Source: Variovorax sp. PMC12
Lineage (GTDB): Bacteria > Pseudomonadota > Gammaproteobacteria > Burkholderiales > Burkholderiaceae_C
Direction of reading: 5' to 3'
Length of the DNA stretch: 64,000 nt
Assembly: GCF_003019815.1 (NCBI RefSeq)
Contig: NZ_CP027773.1
Location: 1,809,001 to 1,873,000, forward strand
Under the pieces are notes generated by a model. The model had not been told where the DNA came from and did no database searches. It was given only the letters and a program-made list of their open reading frames with translations. The translations under genes were made by a program, and so were the position numbers. This document shows, piece after piece, positions 17,329 through 26,193 of the stretch (the stretch's first letter is position 1; every line of letters begins with the position of its first letter).

Positions 17329-17368
17329 TGATCGACACAAGAAGCGGCCCGACCGCGCGGAGACATCC

Positions 17369-18361
17369 ATGAAGTTCTTTGCAAGCACTGCACGCACCAC
17401 TGCCCTTGCCTCGCTGACCTGCATCGCTGCCCTGCTGCCGGCCATGGCCTCGGCACAGAACGGCTATCCGTCCAAGCCGATCCGCGTGATCGTGCCCTTC
17501 GCCGCCGGCAGCACCACCGACATCATTGCGCGCGCCATCACCGACAAGATGGGCGCGAGCATGGGCCAGCCGCTGGTCATCGACAACCGCGGCGGCGCCA
17601 GCGGCACCATCGGGCAGCAGGCGGTGGCCACGGCCGCGCCAGACGGCTACACGCTGATGATCCACTCGTCGTCGCACACGGTCAGCCCATCGACATTCGC
17701 CAAGCTGCCCTTCGACACGGTGCACGACTTCGCCGGCGTCACGCCGATCTCGTCGCTGCCCAACGCGCTGGTGATCTCGCCGTCGAAGAACATCAAGACC
17801 CTGCCGCAGCTGCTGGCAGCCGCGCGCGCCAAGCCGGGCAGCATGAACTTCGCCTCGGCCGGACAGGGCAGCGCCACGCACCTGAACGCCGAAAAATTCA
17901 AGCTGGCCGCGAAGATCGACGCGACCAACATCCCGTTCAAGGGGTCGGGCGAAGCCGTCACCGAGGTGCTCTCCGGCCGCGTCGACTACTACTTTTCGCC
18001 CATCGCGCCGGTCATCGGCCAGATCAAGGAAGGCCAGCTGCTGGCGCTGGCCGTCGGTTCGCCCAAGCGTGCCGCCGCGCTGCCCGACGTGCCCACCACC
18101 ACCGAGGCCGGCGTGCCCGGCTCCGAGTTCAACTTCTGGATCGGAATGATGGCGCCCGCCAAGACGCCGCGCGACGTCGTTGAGCGGCTGCACGCCGAAG
18201 TGGCGAAGGCGCTGGCCACGCCCGAGGTGAAGGAGCGCTTCGCCAAGCTCGGCGCCGATCCATGGACGCTCAAGCCCGCGCAGTTCGACGCCTACATCAA
18301 GGAAGAGATCGCCAGCAACGCCGATCTCGTGAAGGCCGCCGGCCTTTCGGTCCAACAGTAA
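17369..18361 (+). CDS. Bug-family (TctC-like) periplasmic substrate-binding protein
   Basis: A 330-residue secreted protein. The signal peptide is about residues 1-30 (MKFFASTARTTALASL... AMASAQ), then the Bug-family start YPSKPIRVIVPFAAGSTTDIIAR, followed by DNRGGASGTIG and FKGSGEAVTEVLSGRVDYYF. Such proteins bind carboxylates, usually for a TctAB membrane pair, which is absent here. The next genes are an ABC importer instead. Abundant orphan Bug proteins are characteristic of Burkholderiales. First gene after operator-like site B. Confidence 0.93.
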   Translation: MKFFASTARTTALASLTCIAALLPAMASAQNGYPSKPIRVIVPFAAGSTTDIIARAITDKMGASMGQPLVIDNRGGASGTIGQQAVATAAPDGYTLMIHSSSHTVSPSTFAKLPFDTVHDFAGVTPISSLPNALVISPSKNIKTLPQLLAAARAKPGSMNFASAGQGSATHLNAEKFKLAAKIDATNIPFKGSGEAVTEVLSGRVDYYFSPIAPVIGQIKEGQLLALAVGSPKRAAALPDVPTTTEAGVPGSEFNFWIGMMAPAKTPRDVVERLHAEVAKALATPEVKERFAKLGADPWTLKPAQFDAYIKEEIASNADLVKAAGLSVQQ

Positions 18362-18383
18362 GCCAGAAAGTCCCGGCACCTCC

Positions 18384-19157
18384 ATGCTCCGCAAGCTCCT
18401 GCTCTCCCCTGCCCTGCGCCCTTTCCTGCTGATCCTGATGCTGCTGGTGCTGTGGGACCTGGCGATCCGCCTCTTCAAGATTCCCGCCTACCTGATTCCG
18501 CCGCCGTGGGAGGTGGTGAAGCAGCTCGTCGCCGAATGGCCGCACCTGCTCGCCGAAAGCTGGAAGACCACGCTCGCCACGCTCGGCGGCTTCGGCCTGA
18601 CGATCCTCATCGGCATTCCGATCGCGATGGTCATCGCCTACTCGCGCGTGGTCGAGTCGTATGTGTACCCGCTGCTGGTGTTCTCGCAGAGCATTCCCAA
18701 GGTGGCCATCGCGCCGCTGTTCGTGGTGTGGTTCGGCTTCGGCATCTTCCCCAAGGTGATCAGCGCCTTCCTGCTGGGCTTCTTCCCGGTGGTGGTGTCC
18801 ACGGTGATGGGCTTCAAGTCGGTGGAGCCCGACATGCTCGATCTTTCTCGCTCGATGGGCGCGAGCCGCCTGCAGACCTTCTTCAAGATCAGCCTGCCGC
18901 AGGCGCTGCCCCAGATCTTCAGCGGCCTGAAGGTGTCGGTCACGCTGGCCGTGGTGGGCGCGGTGGTCGGTGAATTCGTCGGCTCCAACTCGGGCATCGG
19001 GTACGTGCTGCAGGTGGCCAACGGGAACTTCGACCTGCCCCTGATGTTTGCCGCGCTGGTGGTCCTGTCGAGCATTGGCGTCATTCTTTTCGTCGCGGTC
19101 GACCTGGTCGAGCGCGTGATGATTCCGTGGCATGCCTCGCAGCGCCACACGCACTGA
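18384..19157 (+). CDS. ABC transporter permease (SsuC/TauC/ThiX type)
   Basis: A 257-residue inner-membrane protein with about six transmembrane helices and the BPD_transp_1 EAA loop (GASRLQTFFKISLPQALPQIFSGLKV). This group imports sulfonates, taurine, pyrimidines or aromatic compounds. It lies 22 bp after the Bug protein, with the binding protein and ATPase next, so together they form a complete importer. Confidence 0.93.
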   Translation: MLRKLLLSPALRPFLLILMLLVLWDLAIRLFKIPAYLIPPPWEVVKQLVAEWPHLLAESWKTTLATLGGFGLTILIGIPIAMVIAYSRVVESYVYPLLVFSQSIPKVAIAPLFVVWFGFGIFPKVISAFLLGFFPVVVSTVMGFKSVEPDMLDLSRSMGASRLQTFFKISLPQALPQIFSGLKVSVTLAVVGAVVGEFVGSNSGIGYVLQVANGNFDLPLMFAALVVLSSIGVILFVAVDLVERVMIPWHASQRHTH

Positions 19158-19196
19158 GTTACTTCGCAAAAACCGACAACTCCCGGAGACAACACC

Positions 19197-20198
19197 ATGA
19201 AGAAACTGCTTCCCTCGCTGCTCGCCGCGGCAGCGCTCGCCACCTTTTCCATCGCACCGGCCCATGCCCAGGGCGACAAGCCCAAGGACAAGGTCACGCT
19301 GATGCTCAACTGGTACCTGTACAGCGAGCACGCGCCCTTCTTCCTCGGCAAGGAAAAGGGCTTCTACGCCGACGAGGGCATCGATCTCGACATCCAGGAA
19401 GGCCGCGGCTCCGCCGTCACCGCGCAGGCGGTGGCCGCCAAGTCGGCCACCTTCGGCTACATCGACGTCACCACCATGATCAAGGCCGCCGCCAAGGGCG
19501 CGCCGCTGAAGTCGACCGGCGTGCTGTTCCAGGTGAGTCCGATGTCGGTCATGGGCTTCACCGAGAAGAACATCAAGACGCCGAAGGACATCATCGGCAA
19601 GACCGTGGCCGTGACGCCCGGCGACTCGATGTCGCAGATGTGGCCGCTCTTCCTCAAGGTCAACGACATCAAGCCCGACCAGGTGAAGATCGTCTCTGGC
19701 GACGGCCAGACCAAGCTCAATGCCGTGACCAACGGCCAGGCCGACCTGCTGCTGGGCTACGTGATGGACCAGGCCATCAAGCTGCAGGACGCTACCGGCA
19801 AGCCCGTGACGCCGATCCGCTTCGCCGACTCCGGCGTGAACCAGATCAGCTCCGGGATCATCACCAACAAGAACCTGCTGACCGAGAACCCCGACCTGGT
19901 GAAGCGCTTCATGCGCGCCTCCACCAAGGCCGCGGAAGCCGCCGAGAAGAGCCCCGAGGCGGCAGTCGACGCCATGCTCAAGGCCAACGCCAAGGCCGGC
20001 GTGCGCGACACGCTCATCGTGGGCATGAAGCAGAGCATCGCCCTCTATCACACGAAGGAAACCGCCAACCAGCGCCCGTTCCGCGTGACCATGAAGAACG
20101 TCAGCGACTCGCTCGACCTGCTGGTGCAGTACGGCGGCATGGACGCTTCCACGCGCGGCAAGCCGGAAGACTACGTCACCCTCGACTTCCTGCCCTGA
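19197..20198 (+). CDS. ABC transporter substrate-binding protein (NMT1/THI5-like)
   Basis: 333 residues. Signal peptide 1-24 (MKKLLPSLLAAAALATFSIAPAHA), then an NMT1-type periplasmic domain: LMLNWYLYSEHAPFFLGKEKGFYADEGIDLDIQEGRGS and the ligand-site segment SPMSVMGFTEKNIKTPKDIIGKTVAV. This group binds hydroxymethylpyrimidine precursors, sulfonates or aromatic acids; the exact ligand is not readable. It is encoded between permease and ATPase. Confidence 0.93.
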   Translation: MKKLLPSLLAAAALATFSIAPAHAQGDKPKDKVTLMLNWYLYSEHAPFFLGKEKGFYADEGIDLDIQEGRGSAVTAQAVAAKSATFGYIDVTTMIKAAAKGAPLKSTGVLFQVSPMSVMGFTEKNIKTPKDIIGKTVAVTPGDSMSQMWPLFLKVNDIKPDQVKIVSGDGQTKLNAVTNGQADLLLGYVMDQAIKLQDATGKPVTPIRFADSGVNQISSGIITNKNLLTENPDLVKRFMRASTKAAEAAEKSPEAAVDAMLKANAKAGVRDTLIVGMKQSIALYHTKETANQRPFRVTMKNVSDSLDLLVQYGGMDASTRGKPEDYVTLDFLP

Positions 20199-20255
20199 CC
20201 CGCCCCTGCCCCTGAACCCGCGCGCCTTTCGCTGCCGCCACCTCTCACGCATTCC

Positions 20256-21035
20256 ATGTCCCAAGTCAACCTGATCGAAGCGCGCGGCGTCTCGAAGATC
20301 TACCAAAGCAAGGACGGCCCGGTCGAGTCGCTCAAGCCGCTCGACTTCGCCATCGGGGAAGGCGAGTTCGTCTCGGTCGTCGGCCCCTCGGGCTGCGGCA
20401 AGAGCACCTTGCTGAAGATGGTGGCGGGCCTGCTGCCGATCAGCGGCGGCAGCCTCACGCTGGCCGGCAAGCCCATCAAGGGCCCGCAGAAAGATGTGGG
20501 CATCGTGTTCCAGAGCGCGGTGCTGCTGCCCTGGCGCAGCGTGGAAGACAACATCCTGCTGCAGGCCGAGATGCGCCATCTGCCCATGGACGCCGCGAAG
20601 GCCCGTGCACGCAACCTGATGGAGATGGCCGGCCTGAAGGGCTTCGAGGGCAAGTACCCGTGGCAGCTGTCGGGCGGCATGCAGCAGCGCGCGTCGATCT
20701 GCCGCGCCCTGCTGCACGACCCGTCGGTGCTGCTGATGGACGAGCCCTTCGGCGCGCTGGACGCCATGACGCGCGAGAAGATGAACCTGGAACTGCAGCG
20801 CATCTGGATGGCGTCGAAGAAGACGGTGATGCTCATCACCCACAGCATTCCCGAGGCCATCTTCCTGTCGGACCGCGTGATCGTGATGAGCGAGCGGCCC
20901 GGCTCCATTGCCGCGGTGTACGACATCGACCTGCCACGCGCCCGCACGCTCGACATGATGGCCTCGCCCGAGTTCGGGGCCTACACGAAGCTGGTGCGCG
21001 CGCATTTCTTCTCGCAGGGCATCCTGGACCACTGA
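20256..21035 (+). CDS. ABC transporter ATP-binding protein (SsuB/TauB type)
   Basis: A 259-residue ATPase with Walker A GPSGCGKST, Q-loop VFQSAVLLPW, signature LSGGMQQRASICRALLHDP, Walker B VLLMDEPFGALD and the H-loop LITHSIPEA. Strong similarity to nitrate/sulfonate/taurine importers. It energises the permease at 18384. The downstream enzyme gene begins only 11 bp later. Confidence 0.95.
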   Translation: MSQVNLIEARGVSKIYQSKDGPVESLKPLDFAIGEGEFVSVVGPSGCGKSTLLKMVAGLLPISGGSLTLAGKPIKGPQKDVGIVFQSAVLLPWRSVEDNILLQAEMRHLPMDAAKARARNLMEMAGLKGFEGKYPWQLSGGMQQRASICRALLHDPSVLLMDEPFGALDAMTREKMNLELQRIWMASKKTVMLITHSIPEAIFLSDRVIVMSERPGSIAAVYDIDLPRARTLDMMASPEFGAYTKLVRAHFFSQGILDH

Positions 21036-21046
21036 AGGCGACGGCC

Positions 21047-22486
21047 ATGGACGCGATCCGTTTTCATGTCGAGGAGATCCGCTTCGCCGAGCGCAACGTG
21101 GCGCTGCGGCTGCCGTTCCGCTTCGGCGCGGCCACGGTCACGGCCTGCCCTCAGGTCTACGTGAAGGCCCGCATCCGTTTCGCGGACGGCCGCACGGCCG
21201 AGGGTTGCGCCGCCGAGATGATGGTGCCCAAGTGGTTCGACAAGAACCCCGCGCTCACCAACGAACAGAACTTCGAGCAACTGCGCTTCGCCCTGCGCGA
21301 TGCGCGCGAGGCCTATACCGCCGAGGCCGACGCCCAGACCGCGTGGACGCACTTCGCCTCCAACTACGCCGCGCTGCAGGGCCGCGCCAAGGCCAAGGGC
21401 CTGCAGCCGCTGGTGGCCAGCTACGGCCCGGCGCTGATCGACCGCGCACTGCTTGACGCCCTGTGCCTGCACAGCGGCCTGAGCTTTGCTACCGCGATGA
21501 GCGGCAACCTCGCCGGAATCGACATCGCGGGCAGCGGCCTGGCCGACGACCTCGCGGGCTTCGACATGCCGGGCTTCCTGGCCAGGCAATCGCCGCGAAC
21601 CCGCATTGCCGCGCGCCACACCGTGGGCCTGGCCGATGCCATCGACGACAGCGACGCCCTGCCCGATGCGCCCGATGCGCCCGATGACGGCCTGCCCGCC
21701 ACGCTCGCAGCCGCCGTGCGCCGCTACGGCCTCACCCATTTCAAGCTCAAGCTCTGCGGCGACACCGCGCAGGACATCGCGCGGCTCGAACGCATCGCCA
21801 ACGTCATCGACGGGCACGCGCAGTTGGTGACGCTCGACGGCAACGAGCAGTACGCCGACGCGGACGCCTTCGGCGCGTTCCTCGACCGCATGCTGTCCAC
21901 GCCCTCGCTGCGCACGCTGGTGCGGAAGACGGCGTTCGTCGAGCAGCCGATCCGCCGCGACGCCGCATTGCAGCGCGACGTGTCGGCACTGGGCAAGCGC
22001 ATTCCGCTTCTCATCGACGAATCCGACAGCACGCTCGACGCCTTCGTGCAGGCCCGAACGCTGGGCTACACCGGCGTGTCGAGCAAGAGCTGCAAGGGCT
22101 TCTACAAGTCGATCGTCAACGCCGCGCGCTGCGCGCAGTGGAACGCGGCCGGCGACACGGCACGCCACTTCCTGTCCGGCGAAGACCTCACCATGCAGGC
22201 CGGCATCGGCGTGCAGCAGGACCTGGCGCTGGTCGCCTGGCTCGGGCTCTCGCACGTCGAGCGCAACGGCCACCACTACGTCAACGGCCTCGCGGCCTCG
22301 CCCGAGGCCGAGCAGCAGGCGCTGCTGAAGCTGCATCCCGGCCTCTACGAACCCAGCGACGGCGCAGTGCGCCTCGCCATCCGCGAAGGGCAGCTCGATC
22401 TGTCCTCGCTCGCCAACGCGCCCGGCTTTGCCACCGGCAAACCCGGCGCCGGCATCTCGTGGGACGCCATGCGTTCCGTCTACTGA
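21047..22486 (+). CDS. enolase-superfamily enzyme (MLE/mandelate-racemase type)
   Basis: 479 residues from the ATG at 21047, longer than the usual 360-400. The C-terminal barrel carries superfamily residues: the KxK base pair in HFKLKLCGD, then metal-ligand positions in TLDGNEQY, AFVEQP and LIDESDS, and a second-face lysine in SSKSCKG. That layout is MLE-like rather than enolase-like. Reaction unknown: a dehydratase, epimerase or cycloisomerase acting on the imported acid is plausible. The extra length lies in an N-terminal region and an insertion near 165-215 rich in Asp/Pro. Confidence 0.82.
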   Translation: MDAIRFHVEEIRFAERNVALRLPFRFGAATVTACPQVYVKARIRFADGRTAEGCAAEMMVPKWFDKNPALTNEQNFEQLRFALRDAREAYTAEADAQTAWTHFASNYAALQGRAKAKGLQPLVASYGPALIDRALLDALCLHSGLSFATAMSGNLAGIDIAGSGLADDLAGFDMPGFLARQSPRTRIAARHTVGLADAIDDSDALPDAPDAPDDGLPATLAAAVRRYGLTHFKLKLCGDTAQDIARLERIANVIDGHAQLVTLDGNEQYADADAFGAFLDRMLSTPSLRTLVRKTAFVEQPIRRDAALQRDVSALGKRIPLLIDESDSTLDAFVQARTLGYTGVSSKSCKGFYKSIVNAARCAQWNAAGDTARHFLSGEDLTMQAGIGVQQDLALVAWLGLSHVERNGHHYVNGLAASPEAEQQALLKLHPGLYEPSDGAVRLAIREGQLDLSSLANAPGFATGKPGAGISWDAMRSVY

Positions 22487-22534
22487 AGCACCCTCTTCAA
22501 TCTCTGTCTCTCTCGCATCTCAAGGAAGCAAACG

Positions 22535-23698
22535 ATGGCCACCCAACGTCTCGGAATCATCATGCACGGCGTCACCGGACGCATGGGCATGAACCAGCAT
22601 CTGATCCGCTCGATCTGCGCGATCCGCGCGCAAGGCGGCGTCACGCTGTCGAACGGCGACAAGGTGATGCCCGACCCGATCCTCATCGGGCGCAACGCCG
22701 AGAAGATGGAAGCGCTGGCCAAGGCGCACAACATCCCGCGCTGGGGCACCGACCTCGACAAGGCCCTGGAGAACAAGGACGACACCATCTTCTTCGACGC
22801 CGGCACCACGCAGATGCGCCCCACGCTGCTGGCCAAGGCCATCCGCGCCGGCAAGCATGTGTACTGCGAGAAGCCGATTGCCACCAACCTGAACGAGGCC
22901 GTCGAAATCGCACGCCTGGCCGAAGGCTCGGGCCTCAAGCACGGCGCGGTGCAGGACAAGCTCTTCCTGCCCGGCCTGCGCAAGCTCGACATGCTGCGCC
23001 GCGCCGGCTTCTTCGGCCGCATGCTCAGCGTGCGCCTGGAGTTCGGCTACTGGGTGTTCGAAGGCGACCTGCAGCCCATCCAGCGCCCGAGCTGGAACTA
23101 CCGCAAGGAAGACGGCGGCGGCATGATCCTGGACATGATGTGCCACTGGCGCTATGTGCTGGACAACCTGTTCGGCGAGGTGAAGTCGGTGTCCTGCATT
23201 GGCGCCACGCACATCCCCAAGCGCTGGGACGAAGCCGGCAAGCCGTATGAGGCCACCGCCGACGACGCCGCCTACGCCACCTGCGAACTCACCGGCCACA
23301 ACGGCGAGCCGGTCATCGCGCAGATCAACATGAGCTGGGTCACGCGCGTGCGCCGCGACGACCTCGTGACCTTCCACGTCGACGGCACCGACGGCTCCGC
23401 CGTGGCCGGCCTGTCGAGCTGCCGCGCCCAGTCGCGCGTGGCCACGCCGCGCCCGGTGTGGAACCCCGACGAGAAGCAGACCATGAACTTCTTCGACCAG
23501 TGGCAGGAGATTCCGGACTCGCAGGTCTACGACAACGGCTTCAAGATCCAGTGGGAGCACTTCATTCGCCACGTGGTCGAGAACGCACCCTACAAGTGGA
23601 CGTTGCCCGAAGGCGCCAAGGGCGTGCAGCTGGTCGAGGCCGCGCTCGAGTCGTGGCAGGACCGCCGCTGGGTCGACGTGCCGGCGCTGAAGGTCTGA
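22535..23698 (+). CDS. Gfo/Idh/MocA-family NAD(P)-dependent oxidoreductase
   Basis: A 387-residue dehydrogenase. The N-terminal Rossmann domain starts LGIIMHGVTGRMGMNQHLIRSI and includes the characteristic YCEKPIATN segment with the catalytic lysine. The C-terminal alpha/beta domain carries DMMCHWRYVLDNLFG. The family oxidises sugars, inositols and sugar acids. It lies between the MLE-type enzyme and the DUF993 protein. Confidence 0.9.
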   Translation: MATQRLGIIMHGVTGRMGMNQHLIRSICAIRAQGGVTLSNGDKVMPDPILIGRNAEKMEALAKAHNIPRWGTDLDKALENKDDTIFFDAGTTQMRPTLLAKAIRAGKHVYCEKPIATNLNEAVEIARLAEGSGLKHGAVQDKLFLPGLRKLDMLRRAGFFGRMLSVRLEFGYWVFEGDLQPIQRPSWNYRKEDGGGMILDMMCHWRYVLDNLFGEVKSVSCIGATHIPKRWDEAGKPYEATADDAAYATCELTGHNGEPVIAQINMSWVTRVRRDDLVTFHVDGTDGSAVAGLSSCRAQSRVATPRPVWNPDEKQTMNFFDQWQEIPDSQVYDNGFKIQWEHFIRHVVENAPYKWTLPEGAKGVQLVEAALESWQDRRWVDVPALKV

Positions 23699-23705
23699 GG
23701 CAGGC

Positions 23706-24893
23706 ATGGCGCTTTCTCTCACCCTCCCCACCGCAGGCGGCGCGCTCGCGCCCTACGCGTTGCGCGGCACCGCGCCGGTCAAGCCCGGCGCGGGCGTGAA
23801 GTTCAACCGGATTGCGTACTCGGCCGCGCACGTGGTGGCCGACCCGCTGGCCGCCATCGATCCGTGGCTGCAATGCGCGGTCGACTGGGACACCACCATC
23901 GCCTACCGCCGCCACCTGTTCTCGCTGGGGCTGGGCGTGGCCGAGGCCATGGACACCGCGCAGCGCGGCATGGGTCTGGACTGGCCCACGTCGCTGGAGC
24001 TGATCCGCCGCTCGCTGGATGCGGCCAAGGACGTTCCGGGCGCGCTGGTGGCTTCAGGCTGCGGCACCGACCACCTGGACATCGACAGCGTGAAGAGCGT
24101 CGACGACGTGATCCGCGGCTATGAAGAGCAGATGGCCGCCATCGAGGCCCTGGGCGGCAAGCTGATCGTGATGGCCAGCCGCGCGCTCGCCCGCGTGGCA
24201 AAGAGCCCTGCCGACTACGAGCGCGTGTACGACCGCATCCTGAGCCAGGCGAAGCAGCCGGTGGTGCTGCACTGGCTGGGCGACATGTTCGACCCCGCAT
24301 TGGCCGGCTACTGGGGCACCAAGGACGTGGACGCGGCCATGGACACGGCGCTGGGCATCATCGTCGCGCACCCGGACAAGGTCGACGGCATCAAGATCTC
24401 CCTGCTCGACAAGGACAAGGAAATCGCGATGCGCCGCCGCCTGCCGGCCGGCGTGCGCATGTACACGGGCGACGACTTCAACTACGCCGAGCTGATCGCG
24501 GGCGACGGCTTCGGCGACGAGCCCACGCACGGCAAAAGCGACGCACTGCTGGGCATCTTCGACGCCATCGCGCCCGCGGCCAGCGCGGCCCTCGGGGCGC
24601 TGGCGCAGGGCGACGAGAAGAAGTTCCACGACATCCTCGGCCCCACCGTGCCGCTGTCGCGCCACATCTTTGCGGCGCCCACGCGCTTCTACAAGACCGG
24701 CGTGGTGTTCATGGCCTGGCTCAACGGCCACCAGAAGCACTTCACCATGGTCGGCGGCCAGCAGAGCACGCGCTCGCTGCAGCACTTCGCCGAGCTGTTC
24801 CGGCTGGCCGATGCGGCCAACCTGCTGGAGCAGCCGGAGCTGGCTGTGCAGCGCATGAAGACGCTGCTGGCCCTGCACGGCGTGGAAGGTTGA
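23706..24893 (+). CDS. DUF993 (dihydrodipicolinate-synthase-like) protein
   Basis: A 395-residue TIM-barrel protein recognisable as DUF993, distantly related to DapA-type aldolases. Notable segments are KFNRIAYSAAHVVADPLAAIDPW, LVASGCGTDHLD, VVLHWLGDMFDPALAGYWG and DGIKISLLDKDKE, whose lysine could form a Schiff base as in class-I aldolases. A retro-aldol cleavage step is an inference. Separated by 7 bp from the dehydrogenase and 8 bp from the next gene, so tightly co-translated. Confidence 0.82.
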   Translation: MALSLTLPTAGGALAPYALRGTAPVKPGAGVKFNRIAYSAAHVVADPLAAIDPWLQCAVDWDTTIAYRRHLFSLGLGVAEAMDTAQRGMGLDWPTSLELIRRSLDAAKDVPGALVASGCGTDHLDIDSVKSVDDVIRGYEEQMAAIEALGGKLIVMASRALARVAKSPADYERVYDRILSQAKQPVVLHWLGDMFDPALAGYWGTKDVDAAMDTALGIIVAHPDKVDGIKISLLDKDKEIAMRRRLPAGVRMYTGDDFNYAELIAGDGFGDEPTHGKSDALLGIFDAIAPAASAALGALAQGDEKKFHDILGPTVPLSRHIFAAPTRFYKTGVVFMAWLNGHQKHFTMVGGQQSTRSLQHFAELFRLADAANLLEQPELAVQRMKTLLALHGVEG

Positions 24894-24901
24894 AGCAGCC
24901 C

Positions 24902-25780
24902 ATGCGCGATTTCTCGCAAGACCACGACTGGCTGTCGATCAACACCGCCACGGTTCGCAAGCAACTGGGCGCCGAGGTGCCGCTGGACCGCATCATCGAC
25001 CAGTGCGCCGAGCGCGGCATCCGCGCGATCAGCCCGTGGCGCGACCAGGTGGCGGCTGTCGGTCTCGACAAGGTGGCGAAGCAGTTGAAGGCGCACGGCA
25101 TCGGGCTCTCGGGCTACTGCCGCGGCGGCTTCTTCCCCGCGCCGGATGCAGCGGGCCTGAAGGCCGCGCTGGAAGACAACCGCCGCGCCATCGACGAAGC
25201 GAAGACGCTCGACGCGCCCTGCCTGGTGCTGGTCGTCGGCGCGCTGCCCGGCGCGCTCGACGGCAAGGCGGCCTACAAGGACATCGGCCGCGCGCGCGGC
25301 GAAGTGCGCGACGGCATCGCCGCATCGCTTGAGTACGCCCGCGAGGTCGGCATGCCGCTGGCCATCGAGCCCCTGCACCCGATGCAGGCGGCCGACCGCG
25401 CATGCATCAACACGCTGGAGCATGCGCTCGACCTGTGCGACGAGCTCGACGCGGGCAAGAGCGGCATGCTGGGCGTGGCGCTGGACATCTATCACGTGTG
25501 GTGGGACCCGAAGCTGCAGCAGCAGATAGCCCGCGCCGGCCGCGAGCGTCTGCTGGCGTACCACGTCTGCGACTGGCTCACGCCCACGCGCGATCTGCTG
25601 AGCGACCGCGGGATGATGGGTGACGGCGTGGTCGAGCTGAAGAAGATCCGCGGGTGGGTGGAGGACGCGGGGTTCTCTGGCTTCAGCGAAGTGGAGATTT
25701 TTTCGAATCTCGACTGGTGGCAGCGGGCTGGGGCTGAGACTCTGGAAGTCTGTATCGAGCGGCACAAGCGGGCTGTCTAG
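24902..25780 (+). CDS. sugar phosphate isomerase/epimerase-like TIM-barrel protein
   Basis: 292 residues from the ATG at 24902; a TTG at 24890 overlaps the preceding stop. The AP-endonuclease-2-like barrel carries metal-ligand candidates in LAIEPLHPMQ (Glu), GVALDIYHVWWD (Asp, His), LLAYHVCDW (His) and FSEVEIFSNLDWW (Glu). The family includes hydroxypyruvate isomerases, tagatose/psicose epimerases and enzymes acting on 3-keto-glycosides. It closes the operon; substrate unknown. Confidence 0.88.
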   Translation: MRDFSQDHDWLSINTATVRKQLGAEVPLDRIIDQCAERGIRAISPWRDQVAAVGLDKVAKQLKAHGIGLSGYCRGGFFPAPDAAGLKAALEDNRRAIDEAKTLDAPCLVLVVGALPGALDGKAAYKDIGRARGEVRDGIAASLEYAREVGMPLAIEPLHPMQAADRACINTLEHALDLCDELDAGKSGMLGVALDIYHVWWDPKLQQQIARAGRERLLAYHVCDWLTPTRDLLSDRGMMGDGVVELKKIRGWVEDAGFSGFSEVEIFSNLDWWQRAGAETLEVCIERHKRAV

Positions 25781-25811
25781 CGCTGCTCTGTGTTCGCCGT
25801 GTTCGGGGCGC

Positions 25812-25909
25812 GTGCACAGGCCATCGGGTACTCCCCTCCGCGAATGTCCCCCGGGGCTGCGCCCCTCCTCCTTTATTTCGCTGCGGGGAGCACCCGATGC
25901 CCTGTACAC
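25812..25909 (+). repeat. structured repeat element, copy 1
   Basis: A 98-nt imperfect palindrome. The outer arms (25812-25835 and 25886-25909) pair at 21 of 24 positions. The inner core 25836-25885 reads CTCCGCGAATGTCCCCC, then an inner stem GGGGC-tgc-GCCCC, then TCCTCCTTTATTTCGCTGCG. The second copy at 28143-28230, in opposite orientation, keeps the two single-stranded-looking core strands. It replaces both stems with different but still complementary sequences. It lies just past the catabolic operon, so it may also act as a transcript end. Confidence 0.75.
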
Positions 25910-26193
25910 GAGGACACGTTGCTGGTGCTCGGCCGATCAACAAGTGCTCAGAACGACGCAGAAGTACACATCCACGTCGGTTGCTACGGAGAACTTGCGA
26001 TGAGCAGTCATCTCGCGCCCCCGGTTCCAGGCCAGTCTTCATCAGCCCGGCGGGCAATCTCCTGATCTGACGGGTCAATGCTGCAACTTCCGCTGCGTGG
26101 CTGCCTCACGTCGACGGACGATTTCGAGCCCGGAATTGGCTTTCCTTGGGCTTCCGGCTTCAAAGCGGCCTCCAATGTGACCGCTCTCACTGG
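25910..26193. other. intergenic stretch without a recognised gene
   Basis: The sequence between repeat copy 1 and the hydrolase stop is visibly less GC-rich than the flanks. Short frames exist on both strands but lack ribosome-binding sites, family resemblance or codon pattern. No terminator with a T-run was found. Confidence 0.5.

Noticed and set aside
18297..21032. 911-residue frame on the minus strand across the ABC importer
   Set aside because: Opposite strand of three well-supported genes; low-complexity His/Arg/Glu content, no start signal.
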